This document shows positions 1 to 12,253 of a stretch of DNA of 64,000 nucleotides, piece by piece. Origin of the DNA: Collybiopsis luxurians FD-317 M1. Lineage: Eukaryota > Basidiomycota > Agaricomycetes > Agaricales > Omphalotaceae. Both the position numbers and the translations under genes were made by a program. How positions within the stretch are numbered: the first letter of the stretch is position 1; the number at the start of each line of letters is the position of its first letter. Under the pieces are notes generated by a model, which did not search any database, was not told where the DNA came from, and was given only the letters and a program-made list of their open reading frames with translations. The stretch spans positions 82,046-146,045 of the forward strand of contig KN834861.1 of assembly GCA_000827265.1 (NCBI GenBank). The letters run 5' to 3'.

Positions 1-1247
1 AGCAGACAATTGCTTCCTTTGCTTATGGAGCATATCAGGATGTCATATATTTAATAGTGGTTTTCACTGGCTACGGTGCGTATGAGTATTCAGAGTACAC
101 TTCATATTTGTCCCTTTCCAAACCTAGCTCACCCACACATTCTTCAATTGCAGGCGTATTTGCTCTAGGAATGGTGATGGCCCTTCACGCTCTAGCGTAA
201 GCGCTACATTTCTGGTATTTACGAAACGCTCCAATCACATGGTTCTTTTCTTGTCAGAGCAAAATCCTGGACCACTTCGCAAATTGCGCTCACCGCCTGT
301 CTTATAACGATTTCCATCTCCTTCACTTTGGAAGCCCTTTACTATGGAATACTTGACCTAATATCCATTCAGTACACACTCACCAAGGTAATAGGAAGCG
401 GACAGGAAGGATTCGAGGCTGGAGTCGAGGCAGCAGTTAACAAGATCTTGCCCTTACAGTATGTCCCGGCATGGCCCGCTACGATCAATGTGAGTTACAC
501 TATAAAATTGAATTATCCGACTCAGTTTTGTTCTCATTCTGCAATCGAGTTCAGGTGCTTTTGAGTGATTTGATCGTAGTATGGAGGGCATGGATTCTAT
601 GCAGAAACCGCTCTCGGAAGGCCATCTTAGTAGCTCTTATGATTATCAACATATGTAAGCACAAGCTGTCATACAGCTGCGTCTTCAAAACCAAATGTCC
701 TCCAACGATGGGAAAACACAGGTATCAACATAGCAGATTGCATCTGGGACGACGTTGAGCCGCAAGTTGGGGAATTCAACTTCTCAATTCTCGATTCCCT
801 TTCAGGTGTTCTCACTATACTGGTGAATATCCTAACAACGTTCTTGATTGGATGGGAAACAAGGTAAGTAGATAGTCAGCCTGAACGGAGTCTCAATAAC
901 CTTAAATGCTGACTTTCCTCACAAATATTCTAACCTATCAAAAACAGGATCTATCTTCGTTTTACAGCACGGAATCGCAGGCCAGATAATGAACAAACCC
1001 GCACCGGAGAGATCCTAAAGCTTTTGGTCAAGTCCGGTGCTGTATTTTGCCTGATACAGTCTGTCAATACTGCCTCCGCGTTAATACAGACATACATTAC
1101 AGTAGATGTTATCTTGAGCACTATTAATTTGATGGCCAATGTTGCTAACGTGAGTGCCATATTTACTTACCAACTGGCCAGATGACAAGCTGTATACAGG
1201 CATGGTACCCTGTCGCTGTAATCATTCTCATCAATAACAAGACATAG
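1..1247 (+). CDS. VWRAW-family seven-TM membrane protein, 5' end cut by window edge
   Basis: Multi-exon gene whose first codons lie left of the window. Exons: 1-85 (ending TGYG), about 151-199 (GVFALGMVMALHAL), about 258-489 (long TM exon ending PAWPATIN), about 554-655 (SDLIVVWRAWIL), about 720-862 (GINIADCIWDD then a TM segment) and about 948-1152, with a last exon ending at TAG 1245-1247 (AWYPVAVIILINN). Each junction has GT/AG consensus. The translation is a polytopic membrane protein with about seven hydrophobic segments. The exon order and key motifs match three other genes in this window (14058, 16598 and 26624), so it is a member of a local paralogous family. Such families are greatly expanded in Agaricomycetes; ligand and function are unknown to me. 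The reading frame appears intact. Exact splice sites are inferred. Confidence 0.75.
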
Positions 1248-2064
1248 GCCAGAAATCTGCACAGGTTGCATTGAAAGCCTTATAAGGTGGCGCAGCAATA
1301 CACCAGTTAATTGTCCTTTGTTTACTTTATATTTATGTACCAGAGTTGATTACATACTCAGAGTTAATAGTTTGCAGAAAGTCATTTGAGCGCATTTCTG
1401 AACTGTTCGTCCTCAAACTTTGTCTGCACACTGAATAGATATGAGCTTCTTTCTTGAAGCTTTCCGCTCGGAGGGTTGTAGGAATAACATCACTGGCTGG
1501 GAGATTGGGGTTTAGTTTGTAAAGCAGTCGAAGACTCAATATCGGAGGGTGAGTTTCATTTTAGAAAAAATAAATAAATAATAATTGAATCTGACTGAAT
1601 ACTTGAGCTCTTTACTGAGTAAAAGATGTTTATATGATATACTGTATAACAAGGTGCGTGGTGTCTTTTTCAGCACGTGTTGGCAATGTATGGAGGAAGT
1701 ACAGAGCCAAAATGCTATTACATCATATTTTCATATCTACAAAATATGAAAGGCAGGTACACCTTCCGATAACAGTCGGATCTCGTTCTGTCTAGAAGTG
1801 TATGCACCCATATACAGTACTGCGATAGCCGTGGGTACTTTAGAAGTCGTTCTGAATAATGGCACAAAGCTACATGATGGCCTCGTCCGACTCCCCTTCA
1901 TCTGAAATCCTCGACATCGGCGAAAGGAATTACTTGCCAGACTGGCAATAAAGCTCGGGAATTTCCTCGGGTGCTTCTAATGCTGAGGGTACTGCTGCAG
2001 AACCCTCTTTCGAATCAACCGGTTTTATGTTGTCATTAGAAATTGAAGAAGGAGCAAGAGCAGA

Positions 2065-3454
2065 TTATGCGGCAAAGAGAATCTCGCGAGAAAGAGAAGC
2101 GCTTGTCCGAGATCCCAGGGTGCTTACTGACGCTGCAGACACAGGGTCCAGGGAGTTCATGGCCGTGGAGTCCGTGGCAGAAGCGTTAGAGCTCGCCGCT
2201 GATGAAGTAGCTTCACGGATTGGGGCATTGTCCAATTCGACTCCATTGGCTATTTCCGAGAGTCGCGCGGCGAGGAGAATTAGCTGCCCCTGTAATTCGG
2301 CGTGAATGGTTTCTACATCAATTTCGTCAGCTGTGGAAGCAGCCGGTAGAGTACTCGAAGAAGGGGAATTATCTGTGATTTCCAAGAGAGACTTCGCTAA
2401 ACCAGAATCTCCATTATCTTCAGGGTTCTGGGGGATCGTATACAAACCATCGCCGTCGCCAAAATTGAGAACCTTCAAAATGTGCTCAGCTCCTTCGTAT
2501 GCATCCTCCATATCGTCCTCCGGCGGATGAAAATTCGATCCGTGGCAGATGGTGGATGAGGTAGATGCCGAGCCCAACAGAGAAGACGAAGTGGAGTTTG
2601 ATGAGGTTCTGCTGGGATATGGAAGTCGAGAAGGAACGGAACCCCTGTGCCACTCAGAATGTCTAATCGCCTTCCGTATGGTCTGTGAAAAACGTATTGA
2701 TCTTCGGGAGCGATTACAGGCATCTAAAATTCGCATTATCATCCTTCCAGTTCGGACTTAGCCGATATTTACCAGAAAGACTCTTTATGAATTTACCCCG
2801 TTTCAACCCTTTATGTGGGGCTTGACCCACCGACTGACGAAAGTTAGGTTGAACAGGATAATGTGATGCCATCCAAGCATACAAATCCTTGGGCGCAAGA
2901 CCCTTCGAATCTCGAACGTCGTCATTGAGAGCCTCAACAAACATATCCTCGTAATTTGGGACGTCATTGGCTGGTCCCGTGTTAGTGCGATAAGGCGAGG
3001 GGTTAGCAGGGTCTGAAGGAGGTGCGCAAGGATGAGAACCTCTGTACGATGTTTGCCAGTAAGTTGACCATGAAAGCTGAAGGTAATACAGGGCGTGAGG
3101 GTACACGGGTTGACTTGCATAAGCAAACCGGCGAGCTTGATATGAATCGGAGGCTGACGGAGTTGATGGAGCTGTAGATAAAGCTTCTGGAGGATCAGAA
3201 GCGGTAGGTTTAGGAGGTTTACATGGGTCCTTCGGTTTTGTATTTGGATCTGATGAAGAAGCGGACGCAATCCGGGCTTATCTTCCAAGACTTCTTGCGA
3301 AGCAGCTATTGCGGCATCAAGATACGTAGGCCAAATCGTAGCCCTGACAAATTCAGGAGTATGGGAGTCAAAAGTCAGGCAAAGATCTACGACCTGAACG
3401 GACGACAGGAGCGAAAGGTACAGCCGTCTACGCTCATGATCGACCAGGGCTGTA
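2065..3454 (-). CDS. Linker-histone-like (H15 winged helix) protein, Ser/Pro-rich
   Basis: The central exon (about 3277 down to 2773) has a Ser/Pro-rich part and then a segment starting PNYEDMFVEAL and running through GLAPKDLYAWM and a basic KGLKRGKFIKSLSG. This fits the H15 globular domain of linker histone H1/H5 (P-Y-x-x-M-x-x-EAL start, basic third helix, G-x-Y-x-L wing). Downstream, positions 2723-2065 encode an acidic and Ser-rich tail ending at TAA. A canonical 49-nt intron (2772-2724) joins the two parts in frame, but removes the KYRL wing residues that the domain normally ends with; retention instead gives KYRL and a stop 15 codons later. Upstream coding (about 3453-3280) is in another frame, and I could not find an intron that joins it cleanly, so the 5' end and start codon are unresolved. 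A chromatin or DNA-binding role is inferred from the domain only. Confidence 0.5.
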
Positions 3455-4065
3455 ATATTAAAGTTAGTTCAATAAAAGGTGAACATTGGGCTAACTAGAA
3501 TGTTTTATGACCAGGAAGCCACTGGTATCGTTTCAGAAGTAGATATCCTGCAGGACGGAGAAGTAAGCGAAGAGCCGCAGTTAATCCGTTTCTCACCCTC
3601 CACGGCGTTACCTTTTTCATGTGCTCTGTCACTGTCACTTTTGTAATCCTTCCTCGTAAATCCGCTACTCATCCCTTGGAATATTTTCTCACTCAAATAT
3701 CCTTAGTCTGAAGAGGTTACACCTGAAACTGACTTAGGCTCAAATTGCAGAAAAGTGGTCTTTCAACCACACATTGACGTGAGTTTTTCCGGGTAGTACG
3801 CGAGGCTGCGCTAAGCGTCAAAAGATCAATAAATTGGTCAAAACCTGCGATAGACACTTGGACGATTATTAAACAGCAGTGACGCGAGAAGTAATAAAGA
3901 CAGGAAAAGCTCTGAGCACGTCTGCGGATGCAACCTAAGGCCTGATATAAGTCATCCTGCTTTTTGGGGCGAGATAGGCAGGTTGAGCTATGCACATTTT
4001 TAGAAGCATTTCATAGATGTAGCATTTCGAACATTTCCTCTTGTACTATACATACTCTTTCTTCA
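3455..4065. other. Intergenic interval without a supported gene
   Basis: Only short unsupported reading frames are present. It probably holds the unresolved 5' exons of the H15 gene and the 3' UTR of the carboxypeptidase gene. Confidence 0.4.
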
Positions 4066-6566
4066 TCAAATTTCGCGAGATTCGTCTGCGTTCAAGATGA
4101 GAGTGACAAAGAATCGAATCATCTCCAAAAGAGCATCCGCGCTTAACGCTGTGGATGCCATTAGCATAGCGATCAAAAGAAATGTGTCTTCCTAGATAGA
4201 GAAGGCATGGGAAACATACCTTCATTAACAGTATGAGCACCCGACAAGGGATTATTAGAAGATTCCCCGTTATGGTGATTATATCTGAAGATGTGGTCGG
4301 ACAACGTCCAGTAGTATTTCGTGTCTTATCATGATAAATTCGTCAAGTTAGTTTCGAAAGAGACAAACAAGATCACAAACTTACCCGTATTTCCGGTAGG
4401 CATACCTGGTCCCACGGCAATGTTATCACCTTTTAGAGACCGGTGGGCATTGTAGGTAGCTTTGATGGTACCAGAGAGTAATTGATACGGAGCTGAGCTC
4501 TTTCCTCTAATTGGTGAGACTGGTGCTGGCTCGAGTCCCAATGCGGAAGAAAGCGTCAAATTTCCTTTCGCTGCAGTATGCTCCGGGGTTGAGATGATCT
4601 CCCCAAAGGCGGAAAATGTAAGATCAAATTCTTTTGCCAGTGGTAGCAAGAGATCTGCGTCGTGTTTCTGCGTAGCATTTACCGAGCTAGGTGCTCGCCA
4701 GTCAAGTCTTGATAAGAAAAAGGTGAAGACAATTGAGAACTTACCTTGTTGTAGCAATACGATGATTAACCACGGCATATGCTTGCTCAGGTAAAGCATT
4801 CGATTTGACCCCGCCGTGAATAATATCGGCAGCCTGAGTCGTTCCGACCAAACTCTTAAGGATTTTATCTTTGAACAGGATCTTCTCAGCATCTCGAAGC
4901 GCCTCATCAGAAGTTATGGAACGCTTTATCGCGTCGCGTCGGTCGGAGGGAATTGATGTACTATATTCCGCGAAGCATTGAAACAATTGGTAGCTTGACG
5001 TGTCACGATCCTGTCAGAAAATGAGTCGAGGATAAACACGAAGATGAACTGGAACACATACAATATGAACTTCAAACGGGTGGTTCTCAAGATGGACGAG
5101 TAGTGCGGAAAGAATACCGATAGTCTACAGGATATTGAGAACGGTTCTGCGACCCTACCAGTTTATGATACGACACTTACAGTGTGCTCGGGAGGAACGC
5201 TTGAGTGCCCGCCTGGGGCAGCAACAGATATGTCTACATTGATACTACCCTTCTCGGCCACTCCAGGTGTAGCGAAAACTGATCCATATTGCTGAGAAAA
5301 TCCTCCTGAAAAGCTATCAGTCCGACCTGTTAGAGAACAAAAGACTTTATAAATCTACTTACCACCCTCATCGATGATAAAGGCAAAGGAATCCTTTCCG
5401 TACCTATCCAATATCTTCGCAGCCAGTTCTTTTGCACCCTGTAACAGTGGCAGAGAATTAATCTATAGAAACTTGCGGTGAATGATCACCTACCCGACGT
5501 CCGCCGGCTTCCTCGTCGAATCCAAACGAAACCACAAAGGTCCGTTCAGGTTGGAAACCTTGATGCAGCAGAGTCTCGATGGCGCCGCTAGTAATATTTA
5601 CGTTGAAAGGAAGCTACTTTTGGCTGCAAAGCCGCGCTCACATGGTGGCAATCAATGCGCTCTTGTCATCCTTTGACCCTCGACCCCATATATATTTCCC
5701 TGTGGTTTACATAACTAAGTAAAGCCAGCCAGGGAAAGGTGGCAAAAGGATTCATGCCGTCAAAATAACCGGAATATGGAGGATAAGTCCACTCAGAAAC
5801 TGTATCTGGGTTTACAGGAACGACGTCTGCGGAATACCTTGCCATTCAAAGGAGGAAAAGAGAGCTGAATTGATTGAACGTACCGAAATGAGCCATAAGC
5901 AAAGCAGGCTTCAGAGACGTGTCGGATCCTTGCCAAGTGTAAAGCAGGCCGTAAGTATTGACCTTCTCAAGCTCGAGGACGGAGTGTCTACAATATATTA
6001 ACATCAGGACTAAGGGGACGTCCAGAGCTCAAAGAGCAATGCGACTTGCACGAGTGGAAACGTCCTCTGCAAGTATTCATGAAAGAGTTGCCTATTTTCC
6101 CATCGAGGATCTTCGCCTACTGGCCCCATATCATCAAACGTCTCTGTCCTGCGAACCAAGATGTATCACTAGAAAATCCAAAAGTCAAAACGAGGGCAAC
6201 GTACTTGACCTGTACAGCTCCTGATATCCATGCAATCGCAGCGCCTTTGAACACTTTCGTTTCAATCGTTTCACCGATTCTGGTCCATAGATCACGATTG
6301 GACCGCGGGGTGAGAATTTCTGCTTGCGGACAAGGATTTGGCTCCATCGAAACCCCTACCGGAGCTTTGGAATGGTACCTAGACTCGGAATTGATGATAC
6401 CATGATCACTGAACAGGAACTTGGAAAGATTGGCCAACGAAAGCAGTGCGGCGGCAAGTAGGAAAGCTAGAAAGCGCGACAGCCTCCAGCGAGACCGTCC
6501 TGGGTGAGACCTGGACGAAAAGTCACCAGGAAGCAGTGCGCTTTTTTCTGGAGGTCGGGCGAACAT
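4066..6566 (-). CDS. Vacuolar carboxypeptidase S-like M20 metallopeptidase
   Basis: Predicted Cps1-type M20 zinc carboxypeptidase that would release C-terminal residues from peptides in the vacuole. The start is taken at ATG 6566-6564 (MFARPPEKS). A single hydrophobic segment near residue 30 (FLAFLLAAALLSLANL) suggests a type II signal anchor. In order come PCPQAE, the zinc motif MAHFDVVPV split by an intron near 5880, GRGSKDDKSALIAT with the bridging Asp, the catalytic pair in SFGFDEEAGG, a lid/dimerisation region, SGAHTVNE with a C-terminal zinc His, and a tail ending NADESREI at TGA 4068-4066. About nine short introns are needed and all inspected junctions are canonical. All active-site motifs are present, so it should be functional. 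The next gene downstream on the same strand is the H15 protein, with no sign of linkage in function. Confidence 0.88.
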
Positions 6567-7038
6567 GGGAGACGGGAGAGAAGTCAAAGCCTGGGAGATA
6601 ATATGGGAGTCGAATATAGTAACATATGGACATCCTCGCTGTGATAATCAATGTATTCAGTTATGTCGTGATTTCGAGTCCACGATTCGGAACATTGTGC
6701 AATATTGGCAAAATGTTGGTGTAGACGCCAGCACGCTCAGAACCGCAAACCCGCAGTAGGGAGATCAATTACAGAATATTACCCGGGTCGCGCACTTTCT
6801 TGCAAGTTTATTTGGGGGACGGTTCGGCAACTAACCTCCTCTAACGTGGCGTGAGCCGTTCAGTCAAGTAAGCGACACGTTTACTTCATGGTACAAATAT
6901 ACGGACAAGGCAGATAAGATTCAATCCTAGTATACAGTTACAGATCAAACACGCATAAAACTGAAATGAAGCAGACACTAAAGCAAAATGAAATTCATAG
7001 CGGCGAATTGAGAACGGTTTTTTTTCTTTTTTCCAAAA

Positions 7039-7796
7039 CTAAACAACAGCAGCGCTGGTCTGACCGGGCTTCTCTAGTGGGCGAGCTGACCATCTCCCAT
7101 GCAACGGCTCGTTAATGCTCGCGCGTCCGCCGTTTCCGGCAAGGAAGAGCATGGCAGAGAACCCGATAAGAGTCGTGATAATAAAACAAAGCCAGGCAAA
7201 GGCGACGATATCAGTGAGGACATTGCAGCTGAAGACACCAAAGCAGAAACCAAGGTTACCCCAAAAGTTCTACAGGCATATGACGAGTCAAATGAACTGT
7301 TCAATGTAAGCAAACATGATCACCTACAGTAGCTATAGCCGCCCCAACGAGGAACATGGTCCAAATTACAAACCATCCAATAAACTCGCCCCGAAAGCTG
7401 GTGGCTGGACCACGGACTCGAGCAGCGTGAATGACATGCATGCTAGAAAATGAGTGTCAAACTGCATGTTCGAAAATGAGCAAAAAATCATTACAGGTAC
7501 AATGACCAGAGTATGGCGAGACTAGACGTAACCAGCAACTCAACAACGATAGGATCTGGAAATGAGACATATAATTCAGCAATCCATCAGGGCTTCGAAC
7601 AGATGTATACCGTAAAATCCTGTATTGCCGCTTAGTGTTCGGTGGATTCTGGTTCCTGTAAGCCCAAGCAGTACAATTGAGAAGATGAGCTGAAAAATGC
7701 AGTATTTTGAGTCCAGCGTTCGAATTTTGGTGGCTAAAATGTACTTACTAGGGCAGCATATAATGCAATTCGAAGAGCCGCATAGTGATGACCCAT
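7039..7796 (-). CDS. Four-TM MARVEL-like membrane protein
   Basis: Five exons can be read from ATG 7796-7794 (MGHHYAALRIALYAAL) to TAG 7041-7039. The exons give TM1 (ALRIALYAALLIFSIVLLGL), the loop TRIHRTLSGNTGFYG, TM2 (VVELLVTSSLAILWSLY), a basic loop HAARVRGPATSF, TM3 (GWFVIWTMFLVGAAIAT), then TM4 (TDIVAFAWLCFIITTLIGF), and a short cytosolic tail ending TSAAVV. Four helices with a basic central loop are the layout of fungal MARVEL-domain proteins, which sit in membrane microdomains or vesicles. About 180 residues, normal for the family. Introns are 50-70 nt with GT/AG ends. The family call rests on topology and general resemblance, not on a diagnostic catalytic motif. Confidence 0.7.
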
Positions 7797-8228
7797 GGTA
7801 AACCTGTTTTTTTCTTGATAACTTTAGATTTGAGAAGGGGGGAAAAACTGGTAGTTTGGAAGTTTAACTTCACAAATGGGGTTCGAAGACGAGGCTTTTA
7901 TCTGCGAAACATCTGGTCTTAGGACGCGTTCGTGACGACATTTCGTTAGCTAAGGCAAGGTTCGGTGACATTCGGTGATGAAATTGAAGACAGTGAAGTA
8001 TGTCATGATATCAACGTTGGGTTAGGGTTACGATGTAGAGCCAGCTTTGACCGGGACCGGCGACTTCCTCTGAGTCGTTCGGGGTTTTTACCCTTCAGAC
8101 TCTCCCACAGCTCTCGTATGACGACGATAATCTGATGAACTTATTCCAGACGTCTTCTTTTAGAGCACGATATATTTCTCGAAGGTAGAGCGCATAGACA
8201 TACATAATTACAAGGTTCTTCGAAAGAG

Positions 8229-11200
8229 TTACAACCTCCCCAGTGCTTTAATGGCGTTAAGCATGCTACCTAGCGCAATCATAGCAAAGCTCTGAGCCCC
8301 GAATGCGTCCACATCTTGTTCTAAAGTCTCCTGCGACGCAATCCACGCAGCTCGAGCACGGTTGAATATGTTACATAAACGTTCCACATCTGGGTCTTCT
8401 TCATAGCCAATGGCGTCGAAGATGTCATCTTCGTTCCAATCGTCGGCATCACTATCTTGAAGGGAAAATTCGGCTCGAATCTTTCGAGTCAGCTCTTGTG
8501 TCTACATAGTCAAACATAAGTTTCATGGTTCGCCAGTGGTGTGCACAGATACGAACCTGAAGATTCAAGGTCATGGTTACCTCCCGTCTCTTCTTGGGGT
8601 CTGGATATCGCTCCATAATAGCCCCACTAATCAATTCCGCTTCGCTCAGCCAAGTGTCAGCTTTCTTGGAAATCGTGTGGGTTTTCGCAATGAAGAGAAG
8701 CTGTTCGCGATAGTCTTCAAAAACATGATGCATCTCATCGACCACATCCTCTTGCGGAACCATTTCCAAGTCGGCAGAAAACGCGCCAAAACGGCTGGTG
8801 CGAAGCCGTCTTAAACAGCGTCTCACAGCCGGAGCCAAAGCACTGTCTATCTTTCTGAAATCGATGGGATCAGTCCAGTCTGCCTCTTCAGCTTCGTATT
8901 CATCTGTGGGCACTCTGCGGAAAAGTTTCCCCAAGGCCTTCGCACTTGGGTAGTACCTGTCATCTCCGGGCCTTGGCCGATATCCCTCTCCAGATAGGTA
9001 ATCTGGCCTTGGTCCTTCTGGCGCCTTTGGTAAGCTTTTGAAGTCGACGGCAGTGCCAACTTTAGGGAAATCAACCGCATGAGACGCAGCCTCAGCGAGC
9101 CTAAGACAGTCATTACAATCCAAGCCGTTGATATCTGATATCCGCAGATGCAAGGTAGAAATATAACCCAGGAGATCAGATTTAATCTGAATGAACGTTA
9201 GTTAAAACCTTTGCTGAAACAGACAAGGGTACATCCGCACGTACATAATTGATAACAAAGTCCACGACATCGTTGACTCCGCATTCATGCGGGGTAACAG
9301 TGGGCTTCAGCGGTTCGTAAGCCCCTGGATCAGCTGTGACTCGCTTGGGTGGATGCAGGGTATCCTATGAATAAACAATATCGAATCAGTGCAACTTTAC
9401 ACCAGAAGCAGGTAATCTCACATCTAAAATCAGATTATAAATGTCACCGTCAAGGTCTCCACCCCCAAGCATCGACGGTAAGCTTCGTGCCCCTCTGAAA
9501 AACAGAGATCAGTTGGTTTATATGCTATAAAAATCCACAACGCACCTGCAAGAAAAAACGACTACATTCTTCAAATGCTCGAGTTGCGGTCTACGAACCG
9601 CCCTAACAAACTGAATATCACCGGGATGTATTTGGGGACTTCTCGTGATTATGAGACGTCCTTCGATAGGTACAGTTTCCTGAGTTCGGGGGTCATAGAC
9701 CTGTGCAAAGATTTCACCCTCATCGAGACAATCCCATTCGTCGGATACACCCAGAAGCGTGTAAGAATCTGGAACCCTGATTCGGCCACGATGTTTGATT
9801 TCGCGCAGGATATAAGTGATGCCATGAGCGATCGCAATCTTGAGAATTACAAGCTGAACGGTCGCAGGATTCACTTCGGAAACACTTGGAGCAATTTCCA
9901 ACTGAAGTATCTGGGCAATATTCTTGAACAGAGACTCCAGCTGGAAAGACGCTCCGAGTCCATGCTGTGCAAAGGTTGTAGCTGCGTCGAAAAGAGATGA
10001 TCGGATTTTCTGTGTGTCGCGAATGGCTAAATCCTGAAGGGCAATGAAGTTTTGCAGAGGAACTCCATGATGTTCCAGCAGCGCAATTAGAGGTCGGTTT
10101 AGGAATAAGGCCAACGGTCGGGCTGAGGTCAGTGTAATATCCAAGTTCAAATCGGGGGACTCAAATTTGGTCTGCGAAGGACGCAAACACAACACCTCCC
10201 CGTCAAGACTGGGGTCCTGAAAAAGAACTCCTTTTGCTCCTCCCAAGCGAAATTGAAAGCAGGAAGGTATGATCTTGGATGTGCTTCGGAGGACATGTCG
10301 AGCCACCTTCCGAGCTAGCACTGGGGCAAGAGGAGAACAGCCATCAGTGAAAACAGAATTTTGGCCATTAGCTCCGGCAGAAACTCGGTCAGGAATAGAT
10401 TTTAGTTGATCTGGCGAGAGAGCAACAGATGGCGTTGATGCTGAGAACATCTGTCCCCATCGAGCCCCCAGTAAAGCCGGCCTGTGGGAGGCTTTGGGAA
10501 TTTTACCCTAAGTTAACTGGTTTAGAATCGGAGCGGGAAATGGAAACTAGCAACGCACAAATTTTATCCTGATTTTATCAGCGCTCATCTGCTCCCCTTT
10601 CCAAAAGAATGGAGTTACAAAGATAAATGTGTAGTCCTTGAGACTGCTCATCGAATATCCCAAAAACTCAAAATGTCTTCCGGCGACAGTCACACCGTTC
10701 AGCAGAACGGGCTTGAATCGACGGTCAAGTAAGTTATCGATCCCCAAGTTATTATCGCGTCGAGGTTTCCCACCATCCTCGTCTTGGAAAGAAACCCGAA
10801 GGAAACAATCCTGGTAGTCGCGATAAAGGCGCAGGATGCCGTTGGATAGATCTGGGAGAGGCCCCTCAAGGACTTGGCTAGATGGGGTAATCGAAATGTG
10901 AAATGCTTCGTAAATCGCAGGATTCGGAGTCGATGCATATCGCCGCCTGGGAGCCCTGGCGTCTTCCTCGTAGGCTGCGGCAGCTTTGAGCAACTGTCCA
11001 TGCAGAGCCTGCTCTGTACTGTCCACAGAAGCCAATTCTCGACGACGGTTCCGACGTCTCCTCCGCCTTCTCGCGCTCTTGGAAAGATTCTCTTCGGGAG
11101 ACTCCGGCTTCCTGGGCGGAGGTTTAAGAGGATCCTGAAAAGTAGGTACACGTAAAGTGGAGACAAAAAATCGAAAAATTGCTGCAGAATGCTCTGGATT

Positions 11201-12253
11201 ATCTTCCTGAATTTTCAAGATCGCCCGCTGCATGTTTATTTCGCAAAGCTCTCCAGGTTCTACGATTCCGTCCCAAACTGATTTTTCCAACTGAAATCCA
11301 AGACCGAAAGGTAGGGTTTTGGTGAAAGCCGAGAGACGGTCAAACGCATTCGAATCGTAAGTTTGAGATGGGACTATGGTGATATCCCGGAATTTAGGAT
11401 AGGGTAGCTGGATATTTCTAGCGCGAGAGACAAACTTCTGCAAGTCGTCGATGTTTGGAAACTCAATGTGAAGATATTGGGAACCAAGAGGTATGGAGTC
11501 GCAATCATGAAGCCCTGGAAGACGCTGGGAAGGGCCAGAAGCAAAGATACTAGGTGGCTGTTCAACTGTAGCAGCATTCGAAAACTCTAGAAAAAGATCG
11601 GATTCCCCGGATCTGATTACCGCTCGCAGCGAAGAGGAAGGGTACCAGAATATGGGATGCGGCAATACATCGATGGCCTGAATAATGCTAGACAAATCAA
11701 ATGGACCATGAGTTGAGGGCTGGTCAAGGCGACCATGAGTTGGGGGTTGGTCGAGGTGAACTACCAATCTTCTTTTAGCGAGATCACAGTGAATTCTCCC
11801 CTTTGAAGAATACTCGACGGTAAAAGACCCATCGCGCCGGAGGCGGCCGAAACTTAGCCTCAGGACTGGCGTCGGAACGGATGCTTCTTGTTCCAGTCTT
11901 TTCTCCTCCTTGATAATTTCCGGATCCTGCCAGGACTCTTCGCGGACACGAGCCAGAGTTGTTTCTCGAGGCGGTTTGTTTCCTGGTCGACATTGGATCG
12001 TAATTCCACGGAGACTTATCGGCGAAGAAGAATAAACCGTCAGAAAGAGCTGGCCAACTGAAATCGTTGGCAAGGTCAACAGACCACTCTGTCTGGAGCT
12101 GTGACGGCCGTTTTTCTGGGGCCTGAACAGGTAAATCTCGAAATTGAGTGGTGGGTCGACGATGAAAGGAGCGCGGTGAATGATGCGATGGAACTCTATC
12201 AACAAGTCCGTCTTGTTTACAGACGTTGGGATATTGGAGATAAAGATATCCAT
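8229..12253 (-). CDS. RNA-dependent RNA polymerase of the QDE-1 / RNA-silencing type
   Basis: Cellular RdRP that copies aberrant single-stranded RNA into dsRNA for Dicer. The start is ATG 12253-12251 (MDIFISNIPTSVNKTDLL), an RRM-like N-terminus. The first exon codes about 566 residues and is joined by a 52-nt intron (about 10555-10504) to the catalytic core: DGCSPLAPVLARKVAR, SCFQFRLGGAKGVL, then RIRVPDSYTLLGVSDE and EGRLIITRSPQIHPGD. The catalytic loop GGGDLDGDIYN has its DLDGD at 9457-9443. The C-terminal part continues through several exons to TAA 8231-8229 (LNAIKALGRL). Total is about 1,250 residues, normal for fungal RdRPs, with no stop or frameshift seen inside exons. A basic patch of Arg codons (about 11078-11045) lies in the N-terminal region. 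The gene sits next to a repeat-rich block, but the sequence does not show that the two are linked in function. Confidence 0.93.

Noticed and set aside
3717..3995. Minus-strand ORF of 92 codons
   Set aside because: No family resemblance, no good start, Cys/Ser-rich text typical of chance frames.
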